A DNA stretch of 64,000 nt from Pholiota molesta. Taxonomy: Eukaryota; Basidiomycota; Agaricomycetes; Agaricales; Strophariaceae. The position numbers and the translations under genes were made by a program. Below the pieces are notes generated by a model. That model made no database searches and was not told the DNA's origin. It saw nothing but the letters and a program-made list of their open reading frames with translations. Positions 1 to 9,939 of this stretch are shown piece after piece; position 1 is the stretch's first letter; every line of letters begins with the position of its first letter. The stretch is taken from positions 372,001 through 436,000 of the forward strand of contig JACGCK010000010.1 of NCBI GenBank assembly GCA_014925825.1, given 5' to 3'.

Positions 1-3
1 CTG

Positions 4-516
4 CTATTGTACATCACTCAAAATCAAGGTTGCACGTTGCAGGACAGCCTTCGAGGTTGTCATGAACTCCCATCTTTCAAGCCGATTTAAGAGGTAATAT
101 TCATACGTATTACAGAATATACTTTCATATGCCACACACAGCTTTTCTAGAGAATTCGTTACCCAAAAGATGTGCAGGATCTGTGTGGGTGAAATGGTTA
201 TGTATCGCTCCACGGTAATCGCCTCCATGATCTCGCACATTTTGCAATAGCGTCTCTTTTCAAGACGGCTCTTCTTACACTTGAACGAATGATATCGAAC
301 TCGTATCTTTGTGACGTATGATAGCTGTTGACCACCATTGACCATCGAAAGCTGAGGACGTCCACTGTACCACTGAGTCGTAAGTCCGAGTCCTTTTGAA
401 CCAGTTATCAACTCCAGATTCGAGCGCTCACTGCCACGATAAGATTTGATCAGAGCAACCGTGTCATGATCTCGTCCGAATGAAACATCAAACAGCATCA
501 AACTTTCCTGAACCAT
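4..516 (-). CDS. Possible 3' part of an unrecognised gene
   Basis: An open frame of about 170 codons runs on the minus strand to a stop at the left edge. It continues a few codons above the first ATG (near 516) without a stop, so it may be the last exon of a longer gene. The protein is mixed in composition, with a basic cysteine-containing stretch (CKKSRLEKRRYCKMC) and no domain I recognise. The texture resembles the C-terminal part of a fungal F-box-like protein, but no F-box is visible. It could also be a chance frame. No function is proposed. Confidence 0.25.
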   Translation of the reverse strand: MVQESLMLFDVSFGRDHDTVALIKSYRGSERSNLELITGSKGLGLTTQWYSGRPQLSMVNGGQQLSYVTKIRVRYHSFKCKKSRLEKRRYCKMCEIMEAITVERYITISPTQILHIFWVTNSLEKLCVAYESIFCNTYEYYLLNRLERWEFMTTSKAVLQRATLILSDVQ

Positions 517-741
517 TGATGCACATATCCGAATTTCCAAGTACAGATCTCCAAGTTCCGCTATTTTTGTTGTAGATTTGAATGCCGCACCCTCGTTCGC
601 GCCGCAAACAACTCAAATCTCGTGGCTTTTACAAATGATTCGTGAACTCCGCCACTGCCGCACCATTATGTATAGGTTTCCATGGACCGCCTTTAGCCTT
701 CTTTAGCTTCAGGGACAGGGAATATTGGGCGCTGTTTTCAC

Positions 742-748
742 TTATATA
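742..748 (+). promoter_or_regulatory. TATA-like box upstream of the PLAC8-like gene
   Basis: TTATATA lies about 115 nt upstream of the ATG at 862 and is followed by a pyrimidine-rich leader. This arrangement fits a core promoter with a short 5' UTR. It is a sequence match only. Confidence 0.4.
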
Positions 749-861
749 GCGCGACCCTTCAGTTTTTTCGATCCCATTAAACGCGACGCGAGTCGTCTCC
801 CTCTTTCCCTCTCCTTAGGTCCCACCATCTCCTCACCGCTCTTTGTTTTACCTCCCTCACA

Positions 862-1446
862 ATGGCCTACGCTCAACAACCCATTGCTACCCCTGGGATG
901 ACTGTCGGCGGTGGCAACCGCAATGCCAAAAACCTCCCAGTTGACGCTAGCGGACGTGAATGGAGCAATGGCCTATTCGATTGCGGCGGTGACTGCGCGA
1001 CCTGTAAGTACCCAGACACCGCTCTAACATTCTGAACAAAAGCTCAACCATCCACGTTTCTTTAGTCCTCATCTCTTGGTTCCTGCCCTGTGTCACGTAC
1101 GCCCAGGTCAAGAGGCGCTATGAGCACCTGAACACGAAGGGGTACCCCGACCCGAGCAAGGCGGTTTCTGCAGCAGCGACTGCATGATGCACGGCTGTCT
1201 CACCTGCTGTGGATGTGGATTCATCATGCAGGTACGTACATCCACTGCCACCGTTATACCAGAAAATCCTAATTGGCGTTACAGATGATGAACCGTGGTA
1301 GCGTCCGCGGACGGTATAACATCAAGGGCGGAGGATGCAGCGACTGCATGACTGCGCTGTGCTGCACGCCTTGCGAGCTTGCACAGGAGGCTCAGGAGGT
1401 GGCGCTCGAGGAAAACAGCTTCCAGCAGGGTGGTGGCAAGCAGTAA
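862..1446 (+). pseudogene. PLAC8-family cysteine-rich protein, frameshifted in exon 2
   Basis: Three exons are clear: 862-1003, 1066-1231 and 1285-1446, with introns starting GTAAGT and GTACGT and ending AG. The product is a small cysteine-rich protein of the PLAC8/cornifelin type: FDCGGDC, then WFLPCVTYAQ, GFCSSDC, CLTCCGCGF and finally CCTPCELAQEAQE. The last is the CCxxPCxxxQExxE signature of the family, which includes plant FWL/PCR cadmium-resistance proteins and mammalian PLAC8. Exon 2 breaks near 1155-1161. The N-terminal half stays in frame to YPDP, the remainder (GGFCSSDC onward) is in the next frame, and the unshifted frame stops at TGA just after. One base appears to be missing. This is either a true null allele or an assembly error, since both flanks look conserved and the splice sites are good. 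Such proteins usually sit at the plasma membrane through the Cys-rich hydrophobic segments. Confidence 0.75.
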
Positions 1447-2211
1447 TGGGTTTTCTCCATATCATGTTATTGTACCTGTACCTACTGGTCGAATTCCTGT
1501 AGAATACTGTGACGACTCCTTTCTAGTCCTATCTCTACCCCATGTCTACTATGCATTTTCATACTTTTCAATGCCCATCCAGCGGATATTCTGCAAGTTA
1601 TGTTCTGTGACCAGCATAGATAATGAATATTTCCTTGCACAGAAATTTATCAACAAATTTAAAAAGGCCGTACTTAGCCCTAAAAATTTTTAAATGCAAA
1701 CTTCAAACTGCTTTGCTGGGTGTTCCGTCGTATACTACTTAGGCGGCGCCGCGACCGCAATGCGAGGCAACGCGTTGTACACTTATACGGTCACGTGACG
1801 GGAAACCCACAAACGAAAGAAGCAGCCAAAACGAAATCTGAACAAAACATACTATCTGCCTCAATACACTACTACTTATCAACTTTATGGGCTATATCAT
1901 CGTGCATTCTACGTAGCCTTCGAGCGCCAAGGAACTGTCAAGGTTGCTAGGACAAGAGGAACATCAGTGGTTGATTTCATTAGAAGTTGGACGTTGCTTC
2001 GACGTTGCACATTCATAGTGTAAATAAGTACAAGGTATGTGCTTATGAGACTCTTTAGTGGTGGCAAGTTAATCGCTTCATCAGGTCTTACGCTTACGCC
2101 ATTGCTCGTATCATTGTTGAAATCATTTTCCTGAGCGTGTGACGACCCGCAAGTTGGACCAAAGCTCATCGTACTTCCTGACTCCTGAATCAACTTTCTT
2201 ATTCTTCCTTC
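1447..2211. other. Intergenic, no gene seen
   Basis: A stretch of about 765 nt between the PLAC8-like gene and the F-box gene. Short open frames occur on both strands but have no coding texture. It should hold the 3' end of the first gene and the promoter of the next. Confidence 0.5.
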
Positions 2212-3964
2212 ATGTCGTTAGAGCTCCCTGCCGAAATATGGACCCAGATATTTGATCTGGCGGCAGACGAAGATATACTCTTCCAACCTGGAATCCCGAC
2301 CATAATGGTGGAATCAGCCTGGTACAAGGATATAATTATCGATCAGTGGAGGCTGAGGTCACCTGGGGAGGCCATGAATCTCCTACAGAGGAGGAGTTAC
2401 GCGACCAAAAAGGTGTGTTTACCATCTTGAAGATATCTCTTTTTCGTGGATACCTTCGCGTCGAAGCCCTTTCGTTTTTTTCTATGCTGCTACACGCGAT
2501 CCAGTACTAACATGATATACATAGGCAATTATCTCCACTTGTCGCCAATGGCGCTCTCTAGGAGCTGAATTTCTCTTCCGCTGCCTACATTTCAGTGACC
2601 CTATGAAGTTAATCTCATTAGCGTCTGTCATCGACTCGTCTTCGGCTTCCGCGAGCACCAGCACCGCATCGCTCGGGTGGTGGACACGGCGAATACACAT
2701 CGCACGATACCATCCATCGCCCAGCCACAACACAACCATGCAAGACCTCGAAAATGCCATGGTTTCTATTATCGAACATTGTCCCAACCTCGAAATCTTC
2801 GTCATCGAACGCCCCATGGGGAGTGCATTCGGACCTGTCGCGGACGCCCTGGCGAACCACGCGTATCGCAAGCTGCATACCGTGCAGTGGAACTTGCCCG
2901 GTGCAGACCTGGCGAAGGTGATCTGGTCCCTCAACTCCCTGCCGTGCCTCGTCGCGGCGCAGATCGACATCGAGACGCCGGTGGAAAGCGCACAGGAGGA
3001 AGCGCACCTTGGGTCCGCGGGCAATCTGCACCTCATGCTCCCGGCGCTCCAGCAGCTCTCCGTCCGCGGATACGTGGAGGAGCTGGTGGACCACGCGACG
3101 GGGTGGGACCTCCCTTCGCTGCGCAGCTTCTCCGTCGACTCCGGGATGAGCGTGCACGACGTGCCCGACGTGGTCGAGTTCCTGCGCACCCACGGCGCCG
3201 AGCTCGTGCTCCTCGACCTGAACCTCGCGGCCCTCGTCGACGTCGCCGCCGTCCTCGAGCTGTGCCCGAACCTCTCGACGTTCACCTTCAACGCGGACTG
3301 GCGCGTCTCGCCGCACGACGACGTCGCGAGCGAGCTCACGAAGCGGCCGCACACGCGCATCACGACGGTGGGGCTGCACGGGCTCGCGTACGCGTTCGGC
3401 GTGGGCTTCGCGGCCGCGCGCATGTCGGCCGACCCGTTCCGCGCGCAGATCATAACGCGCTCGAATGACCTTAACATCGCCGCGCTGCTCAACAGGCAAA
3501 ACTTTCCAAAGCTCCGCCGCTTGCGTGCGTTGAATCGGAGTATGTTGGGTGATTTGAATGAGGCAAACGGGCCGTCGATGGAGAATGGGGGCTATGATCG
3601 GTGGAGTAGGTGGTGGAATGCGTGTGCGAGCCGGGGCGTGAGGTTGGAGGATTGTACGGGGCAAGTGCTGGGCACGCTGCCGGAGGATGAGGATGATGAG
3701 GACGAGGAGGACGAAGAGGAGGACGAAGAAGTGGGAGAGGATGAAGAATATGAAGAGGGCGACGAAGACGACGATGAAAGCGGCGAAGAATACACCAGCG
3801 ACGAATTTGGAGATGAGATCGAATTTCCTGTACCGCCTCTTCCTGAGGGCAACGGCCGCACCATGGAGCTCACTCGTCTGCTGCAAGAGGTCAGGTTGAT
3901 GAATGCTGGACGGGACGAAGCGTTGATCGCACGAATACGGCCGCCACTACCGGATTCTCCATGA
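2212..3964 (+). CDS. F-box-like protein with acidic C-terminal tail
   Basis: Two exons, 2212-2412 and 2525-3964, joined in phase 0 (intron GTGTGT..TAG), give about 546 residues. The N-terminus carries the F-box-like signature LPAEIWTQIFDLA at residues 4-16. After the intron comes CRQWRSLGAEFLFRCL, which matches the second half of the fungal F-box-like region. F-box proteins bind Skp1 in SCF ubiquitin ligases. The middle is leucine-rich and may form irregular LRR-like repeats used to bind substrate. Residues about 430-490 are an almost uninterrupted Asp/Glu run, followed by a short basic/leucine end. Bases 2900-3480 are much richer in G+C than the gene ends, which creates long antisense open frames that are not genes. 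Agaricomycetes carry hundreds of such proteins, so the substrate cannot be guessed. Confidence 0.8.
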
Positions 3965-4856
3965 TAGGATTTTATCTATTGTATATTGATACCGTCGGAT
4001 ACGATTATTTTTGCTACAGTTTTAACAGGTTTTAACCTGTTCTTATTGACCATGGTTCTCTCTCGAGTGACATGTTATTAGCTTTGGCGTGAAGCAAGCG
4101 TAAACCAAGCTTGCATTTTTTGAAACACAATGGTCTGTGTTTGGAGAAATACATAGAATTGTAAATCTCCTATTTACCATTCGGATTATCAATGCATGCA
4201 TTGACCATGCGACGATCTCGAATCCCTCGCCTTCACCGTGACCGCCTTTTACCTCTTACGCGGCGACCTCTCTTGGAGATCCTCAGACAACCCCACCAAA
4301 TCATGGGAACAGTGCCAGAGAGCGACGATGACTTGGAGCATATCAAGGAAGGTAGAGAAGAGAGGTTCATGAACAGTTATTCCGCATAGAATATTGGAGA
4401 TGTACGGGTGCACGGAATCAAGATATGATGCTTCAGATTGAACAAGTAGAGCTAGCAGATAGTAATATTCCTCAAATTATAGAAGTAATAAAGGCAAACT
4501 AGTCATAATAAGTTCTGTGTAGGAGGGTAAAAGGGTTTGCAGTGCATTGCGCATGATAAGGACAAGGACAGCCAACGTCAACGTTGGCTCTCGGGAGGTG
4601 CCAGCATTGGTAGACCGGCGAGATGAACACGGAAGACGACCAAGGAATTGTGACGGAGGGAATAGCATCGAAGCTCCAGACAACCACAGACCTGTAGCTA
4701 ACATTAGCCTGGAGAAGTTGATTAAGGAGCCTGGAAATTTGGTAACAATAATAAAAGCGAATGTAAAATGATGCCGGGAGATCCATATTAAATGATACAC
4801 AAAGTTGCAAAGAGAGGAAAGCAGATAGCGACAGCAAATGAGATGTAATATGCAAG
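3965..4856. other. Intergenic, no gene seen
   Basis: About 890 nt between converging genes (F-box on plus, unknown gene on minus). It should contain both 3' UTRs. A 65-codon plus frame at 4192 has no recognisable content. Confidence 0.45.
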
Positions 4857-5751
4857 TCAGGAAGGAGGCGCAACCTTGGCCTTCCGTCTGATTTTTTGCG
4901 TGAAGGTTTTCGCCTTGGATAACCAGCCAATAGTTTTAAGACGCGATCCGAGCAGCGTCTTTTGAGATTGTTGCTTCTGGACAGGCCCGCGAGCTACAAC
5001 ACTGGCACTTCTTGAGCGAGTAACAACGCGTTCTCCGCCGTTCTCCTCGTGCACAGACTCGACAATGGCCTCCTGGACAGAGATGCCGATGACAACATTC
5101 GCCTCGATGTTTTGCATGCCAGGCGAGGGTATTACGCTAGCTGATCGCGAGCGGCTCAGACTTCGCGGAATGATTTTGGATGAGATACTTGACCTTCCAG
5201 CGATGTGGTGCATTTGAGTGACGTGGTTATCGTCTTCGGTATGTGCTCCAGCGTTCGAAAACTCTGACGCTCCTGACGCGATAGAATTTGTACTGTTGTT
5301 CTAAAATATAATTCCAATTAGCTAAATACGGATGAGAATAAGCGGCCAACGCACTGCAACGTGGGATTTGTAGAAGGGCGAACTGGGAGCAAACGCCTTC
5401 ACGCTGGGTGATCGAGAGCCTGGGTCTTTCGCGGCAAAATCGTCTGGGGAAACCTTTCCCAACTTCAGCTTATTGTCAGAGGAAAGTTTTTTAAAGCGGA
5501 CATACCTGGCCTATCCGAGAAATTGAAATGCTCCCTCGTCGCCTCTCTTTTTGTCGCTTGGCGGTGGCGGCATTGGCCACTTTCAGAGCCGATAATCCAT
5601 CGACGTCGTCGAGTTGTGCAAGTTGCGCTCGTCTCTCGCTCTCTTGTTCTACTTTCTGGAATATCTGGATTGTATAATAATGTCAGCTGAGTCTTAGCCA
5701 TGGGAAATTATAAAAACGCACCTGCTCTAGGGGCTCAGGACATCCGTCCAT
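4857..5751 (-). CDS. Small basic Ser/Arg-rich protein of unknown function
   Basis: A four-exon minus-strand model: 5722-5751, 5506-5655, 5355-5453 and 4857-5300. It keeps frame throughout and predicts about 240 residues. The introns are short (52-66 nt) with consensus ends. The second intron could instead end 15 nt earlier (37 nt long) and stay in frame. Exon 2 encodes a charged, probably helical segment rich in Glu, Arg and Ala ending KRQKERRRGS. The last exon has two copies of an (S)RSRSASV motif, a possible kinase-site repeat, and a strongly basic C-terminus (KIRRKAKV). No known domain is visible. Basic clusters and RS motifs would suit a nuclear or phosphoregulated protein, but that is inference. 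Confidence 0.6.
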
Positions 5752-6614
5752 GTCGGTCCTGCAAGATAAACGCGTCGAATAGAGTATGGGAGAGGTATTC
5801 GCGCGAAGTCCACGAGAATATTGGAGAATATCGAGAATAAAGCAGGAGCGTTCACTGGGACCGCATGCTGTTCATCGTTCTCTTGCCAATGAGCTGGAAC
5901 CCCTTTTTGTCAGTGCGCTAATCCCCGCATTGACATTTTGATCTCCGATTGAATGACACTTTCAAGCTCAGCGGCATATGGATTGTCCAATCATCCTCTC
6001 AGGTTTATCCCAAGGACCTCCACAAGGAAGAACAAGGATCTGTCTAGATTGGTCTCAGGTCGCAAAAATGGATTACCAAAATTATGTACCCACTGATCAA
6101 TATGCGCGCCCATAAGTGGGAATTGACAGAAGGTATGCCACTGGGATTTCATCTGATCTGGTTCAATAGAATGCAGAATTGTACAATTTTGTACTCGCCC
6201 TTTCAAAACTATCAGTCTGTCACCATTTTTCAATAATCACCAGCTGGAACTCCTATATGAGGCCGAAATACAAATTTGATCAAATCAAAGCTGTAGGAAT
6301 AACTACGATAGTGTTTGGCATAACCAGATTCTGATACTGTTTAATAATTGATAACATGATTTGGTTGACTGCCATGCGGACCGTGGGTCAATCTAACTGA
6401 CTCTGGACCGATCGATACAAGTCGTTCTTCAATTCCGTGTTTCCCAACCCTTGTTCCTTCACTACAGAATCCAGAACGCAGCGCTGAGCTATCAAGTCAC
6501 AACTTCCACCAAGGTATGTGCTCAAACATTGTAGACCAACCTATGAGTAATTTGAACGTCTTTTAAATAACAGTCCGAGTCGAAGCTTCGAAGCGGTTGG
6601 GTGCATTCTCAAGA
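5752..6614. other. Intergenic, divergent promoter region
   Basis: About 860 nt between a minus-strand gene to the left and the plus-strand F-box gene to the right, so it should contain both promoters. A probable 5' UTR intron precedes the F-box ATG (GTATGT at 6513 to ACAG at 6573). No gene is seen. Confidence 0.4.
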
Positions 6615-8447
6615 ATGGACGGGCTGCCCACACTCAACGAGAGCGGTTCAATCCAAGAGACGCTCCGTATAATCGATGAATCTATCGCTAAACAACAAAA
6701 GGCTATTGACGAGCTCCTCAAACCTCTTCGGGACTTGAAATTTCACCGAAACACTATCATACCCATCTCACGCCTTCCTCCCGAACTTATGTGCAGGATC
6801 TTCTCCCATGCACAGGTCCCACACCCTACGGCATCCGAACCAAATCCATTGGGGTGGATAAATCTGACATACGTATGTCGCCACTGGCGGAACATCGCTA
6901 TCAGTTCGCCCAGTCTATGGGTTATCCCGCCTATTGGGAATCGCAAATGGGTCAGCGAAATGCTCCGCAGATCGAAAGAGTCCAGCCTTGTAATCAGATC
7001 AGATACAGAAAAGTCCTCAACAGAGTCAGGGATAACGCTAGCTCTCCGACAAATTCACCGTATCAAAGAGCTATCGCTACGAAATTTTAATTCGGACGCA
7101 TGGAATTCTATACGAGAAATGTTACCGAAGTCTGTTCCGCATCTTGAACATCTTTGCTTGCACGGTGTAGAATCTGATATGGGCTCGGGCTGGGAGGTGA
7201 TAGAGCCGCAACCCTTCGTTATCTGGGAGGATATTCTATGCGAAACAGAGAATCTACGTCAGCTGGAGTTGGACCACGTCCAGTTGAGCTGGGATTCCCA
7301 TTCCCATCTCTTTCATTCTCTCACACACCTCAAACTGAAGGATCTTCCGCGAATTTCCTTGCCCAGTGGAAAGCAATTGACAACTGCGCTGAAAAGCATG
7401 CCTGACTTGGAAGTTTTGGACTTATGGGATTCCCTTCCGAACTCAACAGACCAGGAATCTTCGTGGGGATCTGAAAATATCCATCTCATCCATCTTCGAT
7501 CCCTATCTATAACTTCCATGTTTGTCGAAGTTGAGCCCTTCTTTCGCTGCGTCACATTTCCACCCACCGCCATAGTCAAGATCGCATGCCGTGACGATCA
7601 TATGATTAGAATGCTCACTGGTGCTACAAATCAAAACCCAAATTTCTCTGGCTTTATTGTTGCGTTAGCCCGATCATACTCAGCGACAATTCTCGATACA
7701 ACCTTCCACAGCATCAAACTGTACAGAAGTGGCGTCAGCGTTTTTCGTCTGCAGTTTTTCATGGATGCATTAAACTTGAACGAGATAACAAATACCACTG
7801 CTATTGCTCATTTAGAATTGTCGTTGGATTTTGGCGCACCCAACGCTGCCAGAGAGCTCATGACCGACATTTTCAATAGCAGTATACCTCTACACAACAT
7901 CAGTTGTATATCTCTCCGCGATGGTATATCTGGTCTCGACAGCGAAACGATAGCAACTACATTTGGACTCAAGCTGCCTTCGCTGCATTCGGTCATGGTT
8001 TCAGGAAACGGAGCAAGACCATTTTTTAATGCGATGCATCTTGGCACAAATGTTGGACTCGGAGACGCCACACGATCCAAAGAAACCCCATTCCAGGATA
8101 TCTATTTCCCCTATGTCTCCTCGATCGGTTTGGACGACATTACTTTTCAAGGCGACATGGACACGCCCACACTGCCCATTGAACTGCTCCAAAATTTCCT
8201 CATCCAGCGTTCTGAGCTCGGTGCGCCAATAGAAACATTGTTTATGTGGGATTCAAGTTACGAAGTCCATGAAGAGGGTATAAAATCATTAATGGAAATA
8301 GTGGTCAATGCTGAACTTGAGTGGAACATAAAAGTGATGGACGAGGATTGCTTACTGCACGACTGGTACCCAATGCACGAAGAAGACGAGGGAGACGAAG
8401 GAGAGGTAGAGGAGGAAGTTGAAGACGGATGGAGAGGATGGTATTGA
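6615..8447 (+). CDS. F-box-like protein with N-terminal coiled coil
   Basis: A single uninterrupted exon of about 610 codons. The first ATG is at 6615, since the open frame upstream begins with TTG. Residues about 12-45 look like a short coiled coil (ETLRIIDESIAKQQKAIDEL), followed by ISRLPPELMCRIFSHA and VCRHWRNIAISSPSLW. That is the classic Agaricomycete F-box-like architecture: coiled coil, F-box-like, then a leucine-rich C-terminal region. The LRR-like part shows repeats such as LRQLELDHVQLSW and LEVLDLWDSLP. The end is acidic (EDEGDEGEVEEEVED). Expected role: substrate adaptor of an SCF ubiquitin ligase, substrate unknown. This family is highly expanded in mushrooms. Confidence 0.85.
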   Translation: MDGLPTLNESGSIQETLRIIDESIAKQQKAIDELLKPLRDLKFHRNTIIPISRLPPELMCRIFSHAQVPHPTASEPNPLGWINLTYVCRHWRNIAISSPSLWVIPPIGNRKWVSEMLRRSKESSLVIRSDTEKSSTESGITLALRQIHRIKELSLRNFNSDAWNSIREMLPKSVPHLEHLCLHGVESDMGSGWEVIEPQPFVIWEDILCETENLRQLELDHVQLSWDSHSHLFHSLTHLKLKDLPRISLPSGKQLTTALKSMPDLEVLDLWDSLPNSTDQESSWGSENIHLIHLRSLSITSMFVEVEPFFRCVTFPPTAIVKIACRDDHMIRMLTGATNQNPNFSGFIVALARSYSATILDTTFHSIKLYRSGVSVFRLQFFMDALNLNEITNTTAIAHLELSLDFGAPNAARELMTDIFNSSIPLHNISCISLRDGISGLDSETIATTFGLKLPSLHSVMVSGNGARPFFNAMHLGTNVGLGDATRSKETPFQDIYFPYVSSIGLDDITFQGDMDTPTLPIELLQNFLIQRSELGAPIETLFMWDSSYEVHEEGIKSLMEIVVNAELEWNIKVMDEDCLLHDWYPMHEEDEGDEGEVEEEVEDGWRGWY

Positions 8448-9939
8448 ATCTGGTTTGTCAATTGCGATACACAGCTTTTCACGAGGCTAATATTTAATTC
8501 TTTCGACCCAAGACTGCCCAGGTGTTCGGAGCCGGTAGAGCCTCTATTATAAGGTTTCGAGCGAATCAATTTAGGGAAGGGAAAAACGCTTGCGGTCGGG
8601 TGGAATCTGGAGGAATCCGATACCAAGAATTTTATAAAGCGATCGAGTGAACCCAAACAAATGGACATTGTATGCAAATTGTATGATCAATATACTTGAA
8701 CAGGAAAAGTTCATATCTGCCCTCATGCATCCACTGATCCAGAGCATCTGAAGATTCTGAACTCCGTGTCGTGACTGTCATCTACTGAAGTACTTGCATT
8801 TGGACGTCGCGGATAAGTAATCCTTTAGCTGAAGGTGCACGGTAAGGACTAGGGATTAAAATCGTCCTGTATTAAAACACCTTTCTAAGGCTACTTTCTA
8901 TTAGCTCCTGGAAAATACTGAGAGATGAGAGTTGGTTGAACTTGAGAGCGACGACTTCAACTTGAGGCACAATTTCGGTACACGTGATCATCATTGATAA
9001 CGCGACGTGGCGGGTGGCCGGCAGTAGCTTCGCCTTAGGCTTCGACTTGAATCTACCCATTGCTTCAGTTTACGCCGAACAAGTATGTATGTATACCATT
9101 TATCTTTATTAGTCTATCAGTTTATCTGCTGAATACACAAACCAACTGTGGCACAACAGTAGCGCCAACCCTGCAAGGCGGCAATCATTCAAGCTTGATT
9201 CAAGCAACAATTTTCTGATCAGAGCTCAGCTCGCCATTTCAAAATTTCACCACCGACATATCCCATATTCCTGATTGCCTCTGCTTACCCGGAGTAATAC
9301 GGGCCTTGGCGTTTACCATCGTTCCGCCCTCCCGTTTCACGATAACCAAGCCCATTGTTGAGAATTAATTGAGAAGAAATAGCACTTCGACTCTCATGTC
9401 ATGATATTCGCTCATGTCTGAACCGATATAAACTGGATATCGTCCGACATCTGTACTAGGATGCACGAGGAGCTATAGGACGTTCTCAGGTTATACTCGA
9501 GAATATTCCCTCTTGGATGAAAGTATCCCAGGCGGGAGGGTGATATTTTTAGCCTCTTCCCACTGGAAAGCATCTATTCGTTTCCTGGTTGCGTTTGAAG
9601 GCTCTACCTCCATTTTTTTTCTGAAAGAAACCGAGGCCACAATATCCAACAGGTCAGTATTCTGTGCTCTTGTCTTTCTTTGTCGCTGCACACTCTGAAT
9701 TTTGATATGGGTAGTCAACCTCAAGCAGCTGCGCTTAGCTGCACATTTCTTTTCGATGCATCCACATGACGCAGCTTTCAAATTTGCCTTGGAACCTCAA
9801 TCAATGGGCAATATGAATACTTGTCCATATGGTATGGCCTGGTATGGCGTTATCTTTTCGATGTTGTTCCATGCTCATTACCGATCTGCTGGCAGCTTAA
9901 AAGGAAGCAAATATTAGCTTGGCGTTCGAAACAGTCGCG
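8448..9939. other. Intergenic, no gene seen
   Basis: About 1.5 kb without a supported gene. Open frames of 60-96 codons at 8872-9060 (minus) and 9491-9917 (both strands) have no recognisable content. The region just upstream of 9940 is the promoter of the peptidase gene. Confidence 0.45.

Noticed and set aside
2618..3886. A 422-codon open frame antisense to the first F-box gene
   Set aside because: It mirrors the G+C-rich codon positions and the acidic repeat of the real gene. Its protein is Arg/His/Val low complexity with no domain.
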